A DNA stretch of 29,193 nt from an uncultured Ellagibacter sp. GTDB taxonomy: Bacteria; Actinomycetota; Coriobacteriia; Coriobacteriales; Eggerthellaceae. A model generated the notes under the pieces. The model searched no databases, was not told the origin of the DNA, and worked only from the letters and a program-made list of their open reading frames with translations. Positions 7,225 through 14,895 of the stretch are shown here, piece after piece. The DNA is taken from positions 1-29,193 of the forward strand of contig NZ_CAKUAL010000021.1 of assembly GCF_934636505.1 (NCBI RefSeq). The letters run 5' to 3'. The position numbers and the translations under genes were made by a program. How positions within the stretch are numbered: the stretch's first letter is position 1; the number at the start of each line of letters is the position of its first letter.

Positions 7225-7977
7225 ATGAAAGTCACTCGACGACATACCGGTTGGCATGGATCGAAGGCCCTGACGGCTCTGCTCGTCGCGTGTTGCGCGG
7301 CGGTGCTCGCCTTTTCCCTTGCAGGCTGCGGCGGAAATGACGGCGGCGGAGCGGTGGCGAAGAAGGAACCCGCTGCGAACGAGCATCCTCGGATGCTCGA
7401 GACGTGCGGCCCGAACGACTTCGGCGATCCGAGCGGCTCGAACGACATGTGGTACGTGGACGGCGACAAGTCGAAGGGCGGTCTGTTCTTCGAAAACTTC
7501 TATTATCCCCAAGCCGTGTTCGTCGATGCCGACGGTACGATCACCGAGCCCGGCAGCTCGAAGGTCGAGGACAAGCACCTGCGCCCCGAAAGCACCGACG
7601 TCCGTGATTACGACATCGTGTTCAACGACGCGATGACCTGCTACGACTATGTGACCGAGACGTGGTACCTGCGCGGCGACGGCGATGTTGCCAAGTACGA
7701 GAAGCTGGTCGCGGACACTTCCTGGGCCGACAAGGGCGATCCCGACAACAACTACTTCACGCTGAACGCCGACGGCACGGTTGATGTCGGTCCCAAATGC
7801 AGCAACTTCGAAAAATGGAAGGTGACGGCGGTCGACCGCATCACCATTTTCTTCAAGTCCTACGATTACGAGAACGCTGACGGTGGCCACTTCATTTACG
7901 ACTTCTACTATGACGGCGACAAGGTGGTCAAGCTCGACTGGGGCGACGGCATCGTGGGCTGCTACCTCAGGAAGTAG
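7225..7977 (+). CDS. Secreted lipoprotein of unknown function
   Basis: 250 aa. A basic N-terminus (KVTRRHTGWHGSK) and a hydrophobic segment precede the lipobox LAGC with Cys35, so the mature protein should be lipid-anchored on the outer face of the membrane. A Gly/Ala-rich tether (GGNDGGGAVAKKEPAA) follows. The folded part is acidic and aromatic, with several DGD/DADG turns and a C-terminal stretch rich in Tyr and Asp (YDYENADGGHFIYDFYYDGD). I do not recognise the family. The ATG at 7225 has AAAGGAA about 5 nt upstream and gives a clean signal peptide; the ATG at 7201 is less likely because GGAGG is only 1 nt from it. It appears monocistronic, ending in the hairpin at 8014-8040. Confidence 0.85.
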   Translation: MKVTRRHTGWHGSKALTALLVACCAAVLAFSLAGCGGNDGGGAVAKKEPAANEHPRMLETCGPNDFGDPSGSNDMWYVDGDKSKGGLFFENFYYPQAVFVDADGTITEPGSSKVEDKHLRPESTDVRDYDIVFNDAMTCYDYVTETWYLRGDGDVAKYEKLVADTSWADKGDPDNNYFTLNADGTVDVGPKCSNFEKWKVTAVDRITIFFKSYDYENADGGHFIYDFYYDGDKVVKLDWGDGIVGCYLRK

Positions 7978-8013
7978 CGCGCTGCAGCGGCTGAAACACA
8001 AGGGAACTTCGTT

Positions 8014-8040
8014 CGAGGGCGCCTTACGCGGGCGCCCTCG
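8014..8040 (+). terminator. Hairpin terminator of the lipoprotein gene
   Basis: A 10-bp perfect stem CGAGGGCGCC (8014-8023) / GGCGCCCTCG (8031-8040) has a 7-nt loop and is followed by CTATTTGG. Confidence 0.65.
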
Positions 8041-8044
8041 CTAT

Positions 8045-8073
8045 TTGGGAATCTCGTCCGCTTGCGGTATCCT
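8045..8073 (+). promoter_or_regulatory. Candidate promoter of the ABC-F gene
   Basis: TTGGGA (8045-8050), exactly 17 nt, then TATCCT (8068-8073). Each hexamer matches consensus at 4 of 6 positions. It lies just beyond the upstream terminator hairpin. Confidence 0.45.
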
Positions 8074-8168
8074 CTCATGATGAAAAAACGCACGGCGGAT
8101 GAAGCCGCGTGCAGGTTGAATGCGGCGGGGTGCCCGGCATGGTATCCCGCGAACGAAGGACGAATGGT

Positions 8169-10004
8169 ATGGCGTTTCTGCTTGGTTGTGAGAAGGCGCG
8201 GGTCGAGTTCCCCACGAAAACGGTGTTCGAGGATGTCTCCCTCGGGCTTGACGAGGGCGACCGCATCGGCGTCGTCGGCAAGAACGGCGACGGGAAATCC
8301 ACGCTGCTTTCTTTGCTTGCAGGCATTATCGAGCCTGATGAGGGTCGCGTAATTCGCACGCGCGGCGTTCGCGTGGGCGTGCTCGGGCAGGCGGACGCGC
8401 TTTCCGACGACGATACGGTGGAACATGCCGTGGTGGGCGATATCCCCGAATACGAATGGGCAGGAGATGCCCGCGTCCGCGACATCATCTCTGGGCTTGC
8501 AGCCGATATTCCCTGGCAGGGGCGTGTGGGCGACCTGTCGGGCGGACAGCGTCGCCGCGTTGACCTGGCGCGTTTGCTCATCGGCGACTGGGACGTGCTC
8601 ATGCTCGACGAGCCCACCAACCATCTCGACATGCGCGCCATCACGTGGCTTGCGCATCATCTGAAGGCACGCTGGAAACATGGGACGGGCGCGCTTTTGG
8701 TGGTCACGCACGACCGCTGGTTCCTCGACGAGGTGTGCCTTTCGATGTGGGAAGTGCACGACCGCACGATCGACCCGTTCGAGGGCGGCTTCTCCGCCTA
8801 TATCCAGCAGCGCGTCGAGCGCGACCGTCAGGCGCAGGTGGCCGAGCAGCGTCGCCAAAACCAGCTGCGCCGCGAGCTCGCCTGGCTTGCCCGCGGGGCG
8901 CAAGCGCGCTCGACCAAGCCGAAGTTCCGCATCGACGCTGCCCGCGAGCTGATCGCCGACGTGCCGCCACTGCGTAACACGCTCGAGCTCAAGCGGATGG
9001 CCGTCGCGCGCTTGGGCAAGCAGGTGGTCGACTTGACCGATGTGACTGTGCGCCTCGGCGAAAAGACCGTGCTCGATGACGTGTCGTGGATCATCGGACC
9101 TGGCGATCGCTTCGGCATCGTCGGCGAGAACGGCGCGGGCAAGACCACGCTTCTGCGGGTGATCGAGGGTGCGCTCGCCCCGAGCGTGGGACGGGTGAAG
9201 ATCGGCAAGACCGTGAAGTTCGCCGTGTTGTCGCAGCACCTCGATAACCTGGTGAAACTGGGAAGCGACCGCGTGCGAGAGGTCATCGGCCGCTATTCGC
9301 GCCGCGTGATGCTCGACGGCAAGGAGGCCACGCCCGCGCAGCTGCTCGAGCGCCTCGGCTTCACCCGCGATGACCTGAACGAGCCGGTGTGCGACCTATC
9401 GGGCGGGCAGAAGCGTCGTCTTGCGCTGATGCTCATCCTGCTTGACGAGCCGAACGTGCTCATCTTGGACGAGCCGGGCAACGATCTGGACACCGACATG
9501 CTCGCGCAGGTGGAAGACCTGCTCGACGGATGGCCCGGCACGCTGCTTTTGGTCACGCACGACCGCTATCTCATGGAGCGCGTGACCGACAACCAGTATG
9601 CGCTGATCAACGGCAAGATTCGCCATCTGCCGCGCGGCGTCGACGAGTATCTGGAACTTGTGGGGCACACCACCGACGAGCGAGGCGGTGTGGTCGCTTC
9701 TGCAAACGGGAAGGCCTCTGCCTCCAAGCAGCCTTCAACGTCGGCGGGCGAGCAGGCGACGGGCACGGCGTCGAAGCTCTCGGGCGGCGAGATCCGCGCG
9801 CTTCGAAAGTCGATGGCGTCGGCCGAGCGCAAAATGGACACGCTGCGCGGCAAGATCGAGGGCATCCACCAGGCTATGACCGAGGTCGATCCCTCCGATT
9901 ACGTGAAGCTCGGTGATATGCAGAAGGAAATCAAGGAAATCGAGACGCAGATCGAGGCGCTCGAGGAAGAGTGGATGGAAGCCGCGGAGGCGCTCGGCGA
10001 GTAA
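8169..10004 (+). CDS. ABC-F family ATPase, Uup-like
   Basis: Soluble twin-ATPase of the ABC-F group, which binds ribosomes and affects translation or DNA stability; it has no membrane domain. 611 aa. Domain 1: Walker A GKNGDGKST at 37-45, signature LSGGQRRRVDLARLL, Walker B MLDEPTNHLD. Linker arm WLARGAQARSTKPKFR. Domain 2: Walker A GENGAGKTT at 319-327, signature DLSGGQKRRLAL, Walker B ILDEPGNDLD. A charged C-terminal coiled coil (LRKSMASAERKMDTL.. to the end) points to the Uup branch rather than EttA. The ATG at 8169 follows AAGGA by 8 nt; an upstream in-frame ATG at 8109 adds residues foreign to the family. Oddity: Gly437 replaces the Thr of the second DEPTN motif. Confidence 0.9.
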   Translation: MAFLLGCEKARVEFPTKTVFEDVSLGLDEGDRIGVVGKNGDGKSTLLSLLAGIIEPDEGRVIRTRGVRVGVLGQADALSDDDTVEHAVVGDIPEYEWAGDARVRDIISGLAADIPWQGRVGDLSGGQRRRVDLARLLIGDWDVLMLDEPTNHLDMRAITWLAHHLKARWKHGTGALLVVTHDRWFLDEVCLSMWEVHDRTIDPFEGGFSAYIQQRVERDRQAQVAEQRRQNQLRRELAWLARGAQARSTKPKFRIDAARELIADVPPLRNTLELKRMAVARLGKQVVDLTDVTVRLGEKTVLDDVSWIIGPGDRFGIVGENGAGKTTLLRVIEGALAPSVGRVKIGKTVKFAVLSQHLDNLVKLGSDRVREVIGRYSRRVMLDGKEATPAQLLERLGFTRDDLNEPVCDLSGGQKRRLALMLILLDEPNVLILDEPGNDLDTDMLAQVEDLLDGWPGTLLLVTHDRYLMERVTDNQYALINGKIRHLPRGVDEYLELVGHTTDERGGVVASANGKASASKQPSTSAGEQATGTASKLSGGEIRALRKSMASAERKMDTLRGKIEGIHQAMTEVDPSDYVKLGDMQKEIKEIETQIEALEEEWMEAAEALGE

Positions 10005-10014
10005 GTGGCTTTCC

Positions 10015-10908
10015 CTACGCGCGCGTCGATAGGCTTGTGATCAGCTTCGCCTCGGCGTCGCGGTTAGGGGAGGCGCACGCTTGCGCGAACGGCAGGTTCT
10101 CGGGATCGAGGCACTGCTCGACAGGGACGCTGATCGGGTGGAAAAGCACCTCGAGATCGCGTCCACGCTCGGCGGCGCGCGCCTCCATGTCGGCAATCAG
10201 GCCGGGCGTGGTTTTCTGCATGCATCCCGAGAGCACGATGCCGGAAAAGTCGGCGACGTGGCTTCCCCCTTCCAAATCCTTGCGGCAGTGCGGGGCGAGA
10301 AGGGCGAGCAGCGCGTCTTTCACGAGGTTGACAGGCGAAATCGCCGCGATGCGTCGCGGGCTCTTAAGGTGCGGGCCGATCGGCTCCACGGGAAGGCGTG
10401 CGGTCGTGACCAGGCAATCGGTGCGCCGGCACGCAGCCAGGAGCGCATCGTGCACGAGGGGCACCATATGCGTGTGCTGATGCGTGTCGACACGGAGATT
10501 ACGACGTTGGTCGGGGAAGGCCTCGAGATAGCGCTTGATCTGCTCGCTGAATTCGCGGGCAAGCTGCTCGCGAATGCCGTCGCGGTCGCCGGTGCGCAGC
10601 GTCGATGCCATCAGGTATCCCATAAAGGAATGGGAGAAGGTTCCGCGCTCGTTCACCAGCAGCGGCACGTCGTCGGGGTTGGAGACAGGATGCCCTTCCA
10701 CGATATTGAGGTGCAGGCCAAGCTTTATCTTTCCCGCGTCGGCGAAGGGACGGACAAGCTCGGCGCATTCGTTAAACGCCGGGCTGTTCGCGAACATGCT
10801 CATGCTCGACAGAGCTCCATGGCCGCCGCATGCGTCCGAAAGCTCGAGGATGGCCTTCGATTGCTCGACGGTAATCCCAAAGTCGTCTGCGTGAATGATG
10901 AGCGCCAC
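10015..10908 (-). CDS. ChbG/YdjC (HpnK-like) carbohydrate deacetylase
   Basis: Metal-dependent deacetylase family acting on N-acetylated sugars such as chitooligosaccharides; the substrate here is unknown. Visible: the metal ligands in IIHADDFGIT at the N-terminus, LGLHLNIVEG, and DTHQHTHMVP in the middle. The chosen start is the GTG at 10908, because the mRNA has GGGAGG 3 nt before it and the product then begins MALIIHADDFG, the usual family N-terminus (297 aa). An ATG at 10923 is in frame but has no ribosome site and would place that GGGAGG inside the gene. The stop lies 10 bp from the convergent ABC-F stop. The gene is divergent from the glycosyltransferase, which may indicate a shared role in surface glycan metabolism. 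Confidence 0.88.
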   Translation of the reverse strand: MALIIHADDFGITVEQSKAILELSDACGGHGALSSMSMFANSPAFNECAELVRPFADAGKIKLGLHLNIVEGHPVSNPDDVPLLVNERGTFSHSFMGYLMASTLRTGDRDGIREQLAREFSEQIKRYLEAFPDQRRNLRVDTHQHTHMVPLVHDALLAACRRTDCLVTTARLPVEPIGPHLKSPRRIAAISPVNLVKDALLALLAPHCRKDLEGGSHVADFSGIVLSGCMQKTTPGLIADMEARAAERGRDLEVLFHPISVPVEQCLDPENLPFAQACASPNRDAEAKLITSLSTRA

Positions 10909-10938
10909 AAGCCTCCCTTTCATGTTCGTGCGCGGTGT

Positions 10939-10970
10939 TTGTCTTCAAAACGCTATCTTTTTGAAGACAA
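10939..10970. promoter_or_regulatory. 12-bp perfect inverted repeat, candidate operator
   Basis: TTGTCTTCAAAA (10939-10950) and TTTTGAAGACAA (10959-10970) flank an 8-nt spacer. The element sits between two divergent genes, so it is unlikely to be a terminator. Its right arm covers the -35 of the plus-strand promoter. A further GACAAAC copy of part of the arm follows at 10975-10981. Confidence 0.65.
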
Positions 10971-10989
10971 GCGAGACAAACGAAATAAT
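10961..10989 (+). promoter_or_regulatory. Candidate promoter of the glycosyltransferase gene
   Basis: TTGAAG (10961-10966), 17-nt spacer, AATAAT (10984-10989, 5 of 6 to consensus). It overlaps the inverted repeat, as a repressor-controlled promoter would. Confidence 0.55.
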
Positions 10990-11039
10990 AGTACTCTCAT
11001 GCAGGTGCGTTATTGGGGATCGATTGCTCGGGAGGGTTT

Positions 11040-12932
11040 ATGAAGCGTGCGAGCGGAGCAGGGGCGCAGGGGGTGCTTTCGTCTCGTTGGTTCCATCTTG
11101 CCGTTCTTGCTTTGGGGTCGGCGTTTGTGCTTGTGGGGGCTTTCCATGGCTATATCTGGTTCGATGAGAGCTATTCGGTTGCCATAGCGAACCACTCGTT
11201 CTCCGAGATTTGGCGCATCGGCTCGGGCGATGTGCACCCCGTGCTCTTCTACTGGGCGCTGCATGTCCTCAATCTGGTTTTCGGGCAGAACATTCTTGTG
11301 TATCGCCTGTTCACGGTTTTGGGGTCGATCGCCCTTGCAAGCCTTGGATACACGCATGTCCGCCGCGATTTCGGCTGGAAGCCCGGCGTGCTGTTCACCG
11401 CATTCGTCCTGTTCATTCCCTATACCGCCATTATGTCGACCGAGATTCGCATGTACTCGTGGGCGACGTTTTCCGTCATGCTGTGCGCGCTCACCGCGTG
11501 GCGCATCGCGTGCGCTTTGCGCGAGCCGGCGTGCGAAGGCTCTGTGGCCTGCGTCCAGAAATGCGCGCAGGGGAAGAGGCTTCTTGCGGGTGCGCCGCTT
11601 TCGTGGTGGGTTGTCTTCGCTGTGTCAAGCCTGTTCAGCGCATACCTTCACTACTTTGGCGCCATGTCCGCTTTCATGGTGAACCTGCTACTGCTCATCT
11701 TCTGCATCAATCGAGCCGCCCGTCGACGTGGCGCGGCGGCTTTGGGAGTACTCGTTGCGAGCGCCGTCATTCAGGTTGCGCTCTATGCGCCGTGGCTTAT
11801 GGTGCTCGTGCATCAGATGGGCGTTGTGTCGAACACGTACTGGGCGAACATGGTGTTTCCCGTCACCTACATCGAGTTTGCGACGTACCCGGTGCGGACG
11901 AGCTTCGTGCATTTCGCGTTGGAGGGAAGTTATGGCGCCGTGCCTCAGGTGGTGGGGCGGGTTCTTCTGGCAGCGACGCTCGTGTGGCTTTGCGCGTGGG
12001 CCGTCTGGTCTCTCGTGCGCCTGGTGAAGCCGCATGTTCTTGCAGGCGAACATGCAGAAGACGGCTCGTGCGCTGCGGCGGGGAAGGCCGTGGGAGGCGA
12101 GGACTTCGGGGAGCGGGCTGCCGTTGGCTTTGCGGACGAAGGCAGCTCGTGTTCCGCGAATGCGCCCGCCGATGATGGTAAGCTTCCTGCGAATTTTGCC
12201 CCCGAGTCCGAAAGCCCCCGCGCCCAGCGCGATTCGCTTTCTCGGCGCCTTGCCGTTTGGGCCTCGCGCGACTCGGTTGCCCCCGTGCTCTGTGCGCTCG
12301 CGATCTACCTGGGCGTTTTCGCGATTTCCTTCTCGGCCTCCATTCTGATGGACTCGCTTATCGTGTACTACCGCTACCTTGGGGTGGCAATCGGTCCGCT
12401 CCTTTTTGCGGCGGTAATGCTTCTTTCCCGCATTCGCTCGCGCGTACTCGTCGGTGCGGCATGCGCTATCCTCCTTTCCGTTTCCGCCCTCAACATGACG
12501 CTCCTCGCCGGCGACTTCTACAGCTCCGACAACCAGGAGGCGCTCGACGAAGTGCGCCAGACGGTCGATCGCGTGACGCAGGAAAACGACGGGAAGGCGC
12601 CGCTTGTCGTCTCGTCCGATATCGGCTACATCAGCCTGACGTCGCTTGCCTATCCCGACATTTCCCAAACGTACATGGATTGGCAGAAAGGCAACTGGAA
12701 CTTGGCGTATGAGGCGTATTCTCCTACCCTCACCTGCAAAAACTCCTGGGAAGAGATTCTCGATGGCTATCATGGCCCGATTGTCGTTTTGGGACAGACG
12801 CAAAGCGGCGTCATGTCGCGCGACGTTGAGGACCTCTCAAAGCGCGACGGGTTCGAGCTGCGGGAGTCGAGCACTCGCTACCGTCCCTACGAGCGCGCCT
12901 GGTTTACCGTTGCAGTCATCGATAAAGATTAG
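11040..12932 (+). CDS. GT-C membrane glycosyltransferase (PMT/ArnT-like)
   Basis: Polytopic membrane protein, 630 aa, of the GT-C type that transfers sugars from polyprenyl-phosphate donors on the outer face of the membrane. After the first helix comes the acidic pair Asp42-Glu43 in YIWFDESYS, where the family has its catalytic Asp, followed by DVHPVLFYWALH, equivalent to the HPPLYY motif. About eight helices precede a hydrophilic insert of roughly 85 residues rich in Ala, Gly and Glu (from ~330). Further helices and a ~130-residue extracytoplasmic C-terminal domain (SSDIGYISLTSLAYPDIS..) follow. The start ATG at 11040 has GGAGGG just upstream. The acceptor and sugar are not inferable. It is expressed divergently from the deacetylase. 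Confidence 0.82.
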   Translation: MKRASGAGAQGVLSSRWFHLAVLALGSAFVLVGAFHGYIWFDESYSVAIANHSFSEIWRIGSGDVHPVLFYWALHVLNLVFGQNILVYRLFTVLGSIALASLGYTHVRRDFGWKPGVLFTAFVLFIPYTAIMSTEIRMYSWATFSVMLCALTAWRIACALREPACEGSVACVQKCAQGKRLLAGAPLSWWVVFAVSSLFSAYLHYFGAMSAFMVNLLLLIFCINRAARRRGAAALGVLVASAVIQVALYAPWLMVLVHQMGVVSNTYWANMVFPVTYIEFATYPVRTSFVHFALEGSYGAVPQVVGRVLLAATLVWLCAWAVWSLVRLVKPHVLAGEHAEDGSCAAAGKAVGGEDFGERAAVGFADEGSSCSANAPADDGKLPANFAPESESPRAQRDSLSRRLAVWASRDSVAPVLCALAIYLGVFAISFSASILMDSLIVYYRYLGVAIGPLLFAAVMLLSRIRSRVLVGAACAILLSVSALNMTLLAGDFYSSDNQEALDEVRQTVDRVTQENDGKAPLVVSSDIGYISLTSLAYPDISQTYMDWQKGNWNLAYEAYSPTLTCKNSWEEILDGYHGPIVVLGQTQSGVMSRDVEDLSKRDGFELRESSTRYRPYERAWFTVAVIDKD

Positions 12933-13124
12933 GGTACTCGCAGAAAGCCTCTAAGGGACCGATAAATGGCATTTTGCGAATGAGCTTGTACCAGGAGATG
13001 TGCGCAGCTGATAAGCTGAGGTAGGGGTAGGCGACCGCTGGTGCGACCTCGTTTTCCGCACCGTGCGACGTAGTCGCCGTTGAAGGCGCTTTCCATTTAT
13101 GTGCGTCTTGTGTGCGCTTTAGCA

Positions 13125-13133
13125 TGCTAGAAT
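13125..13133 (+). promoter_or_regulatory. Extended -10 promoter of the NCS2 permease
   Basis: TGCTAGAAT (TG at 13125-13126, hexamer 13128-13133) is an extended -10 with no good -35. The predicted leader is about 115 nt. Confidence 0.5.
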
Positions 13134-13160
13134 CCTTCCGTTGAGAAAATGTTTTCACGC

Positions 13161-13186
13161 GAAAGTGCCCAGTTTGGGCTCACTTC
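13161..13186 (+). promoter_or_regulatory. Leader hairpin upstream of the permease
   Basis: GAAAGTGCCCA pairs with TGGGCTCACTTC through two small bulges and a GTT loop. It does not show the conserved core of a purine riboswitch, and its function is unknown. Confidence 0.4.
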
Positions 13187-13254
13187 GGCAGCTGAGTCTT
13201 CAGGTGCGGGCTTGACTGATTGCTTCCGCGCGGGCGCAAGGGAAAGGGAGGAAA

Positions 13255-14574
13255 GTGGACTCGTTTTTTAAGATTTCGGAGCGCAAAAGCACGATCGGAA
13301 ACGAGATCATCGGCGGCTTGACGACGTTTCTCGCGATGGCGTACATCATCGCAGTGAACCCGAATATGCTGGTGGTTGCAGGTGTTCCGTTTGATGCGGC
13401 GCTCACGGCGACGTGCTTCGGCGCGGCGATCATGACTATCGCGATGGGCCTTATCGCGAACCGACCGATCGCGCTTGCATCCGGCATGGGCATCAACGCA
13501 ATCGTGGCGTACACGCTCTGCCTTGGTGGCGCTGCCGTCGACTGGCGCGTGGCGATGGCCATCGTCTTTCTGGAAGGCATCGTGATCCTTGTCCTGGTTG
13601 CCTGCGGTTTGCGCAAGGCGGTCATGGACGCGATTCCCGTGAGCTTGCGCCATGCAATCGGCATCGGCATCGGCCTGTTCATCGCATTCATCGGTCTTAA
13701 GGGCGGCGGCATCATAGTCGCCAACGAGTCGACCATTTTGGGGCTTGGCGACCTGTCGGCGCCGGTTGCGATCGTGTCGCTGATCGCGATCGCGGTTGCC
13801 GTGGTGCTCCAGGTTCTCAATGTGAAGGGCGGCCTGCTCATCTCCATTATTGTTGCCACCATCGCGGGCATTCCCCTGGGCGTCACCCCGCTTCCCTCGT
13901 CGTGGAGCTTCGGGCTTGACTTCTCGGCCTTCGCGGCACCATTTCAGATGATTCCCGGCACCGACACGATGGCTATCGCGCAGGTCTTCCTGCAGCCCGC
14001 GCTGCTGCTGTTCGTGTTCTCCCTGCTCATGAGCGACTTCTTCGACACCATGGGCACGGTCGTCGCCGTTGGCGAACAGGCTGATTTCGTCGACGAGAAC
14101 GGCGATGTGAAGGACATCCAGCCGATTCTCATGGTCGACTCCGCCGCAGCCGCCGTCGGCGGTTTCGTGGGCGCAAGCTCGGTCACGAGCTTCGTTGAGT
14201 CCACTTCGGGCGCTGCCGCCGGTGCGCGCACGGGCCTCTCGAACCTGGTGGTCGGCATCCTGTTCGTGATCTTCGCGTTCGCGTCGCCCATCATCGGCAT
14301 GGTGTCGAGCTCCGCGACCTGCGGCGCGCTCGTCGTCGTCGGCTATCTCATGCTCTCCGACGTCATCAACATCGACTGGACGCGCATTGAGTTCGCATTC
14401 CCGGCGTTTGCGACCATCATGGGCATCCCGATGACCTACTCGATCACCAACGGCATCGGCTTCGGCTTCATCTCCTACTGCGTAATCATGCTGGTTACCG
14501 GCAAGGCGCGCGAGGTCAAGCCCCTCATGTGGGTGGCCGCCATCGCGTTTTTGGCCATGTTCGTCTTAAGCTAG
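13255..14574 (+). CDS. NCS2-type purine permease (AzgA/PbuG-like)
   Basis: Inner-membrane importer of adenine, guanine or hypoxanthine, 439 aa, the normal length. The N-terminus (VDSFFKISERKSTIGNEII) and the pattern GGLTTFLAMAYIIAVNPNML, GLIANRPIALASGMGINA and SDFFDTMGTVVAVGEQADF match the AzgA branch rather than UraA/XanQ. The second broken-helix region carries SSVTSFVESTSGAAAGARTGL, a family hallmark near the substrate site. The GTG start at 13255 has AAGGGAGG 3 nt upstream. The gene is monocistronic and closed by the long hairpin at 14594-14656. Which purine is carried is inferred only from family resemblance. Confidence 0.93.
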   Translation: MDSFFKISERKSTIGNEIIGGLTTFLAMAYIIAVNPNMLVVAGVPFDAALTATCFGAAIMTIAMGLIANRPIALASGMGINAIVAYTLCLGGAAVDWRVAMAIVFLEGIVILVLVACGLRKAVMDAIPVSLRHAIGIGIGLFIAFIGLKGGGIIVANESTILGLGDLSAPVAIVSLIAIAVAVVLQVLNVKGGLLISIIVATIAGIPLGVTPLPSSWSFGLDFSAFAAPFQMIPGTDTMAIAQVFLQPALLLFVFSLLMSDFFDTMGTVVAVGEQADFVDENGDVKDIQPILMVDSAAAAVGGFVGASSVTSFVESTSGAAAGARTGLSNLVVGILFVIFAFASPIIGMVSSSATCGALVVVGYLMLSDVINIDWTRIEFAFPAFATIMGIPMTYSITNGIGFGFISYCVIMLVTGKAREVKPLMWVAAIAFLAMFVLS

Positions 14575-14593
14575 CAGTTTCGTTCGCCACACT

Positions 14594-14656
14594 CGAAGGG
14601 CCTCGCTCGTCGAATCGTCCCCTCTCTCGGGGACCGTTCGACGGCGGGGCCCTTCG
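14594..14656 (+). terminator. Long branched-free hairpin after the permease gene
   Basis: The outer stem CGAAGGGCCTCGC (14594-14606) pairs with 14644-14656 through one G-U. It continues as CGTCGAA/TTCGACG (14608-14614 / 14637-14643) and GTCCCC/GGGGAC (14617-14622 / 14629-14634), with one bulge and a small internal loop. CTTTCTGG follows. Confidence 0.7.
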
Positions 14657-14895
14657 CTTTCTGGCGCCCGACCGTGATGACGTGATATCCAAGGTAACTT
14701 AAGGAGTTGCGTCGCTTGGCGTCTGCAGCGGTTTGGCCAGCTCCTCGCAGTCTCTCCCTCGATGCTGGCCATATTGTCCAAGAGGAATTATTCCTCAGAT
14801 GTGGTGAAGCCTATTCTCGCATTTGCCTCGCGCGTCATACAATGATGCTACATTGCCGACGGCCGTAAACGTGACGGACTGAAAGGTTGTGAGCT
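14657..14895. other. Spacer before the SDR gene with small palindrome and -10 boxes
   Basis: GAGGAA-TTA-TTCCTC forms a short palindrome at 14782-14796. Two -10-like boxes follow: TACAAT at 14838-14843, and TACATT at 14849-14854 with an extended TG at 14846-14847. No clear -35 is present for either. Confidence 0.4.

Larger units (their letters stand above)
12933..13254. other. Spacer and leader before the purine permease gene
   Basis: The region is lower in GC than its neighbours. 12933-13125 contains small hairpins (GGTGCG 13040-13045 with CGCACC 13057-13062) and, on the minus strand, a 69-codon frame with a moderate ribosome site that I do not accept as a gene. From 13125 onward there is an extended -10 and a ~115-nt leader. 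Confidence 0.5.

Noticed and set aside
13134..13254. Purine riboswitch upstream of the permease
   Set aside because: The conserved three-way-junction core bases are not present; only a simple hairpin is seen.
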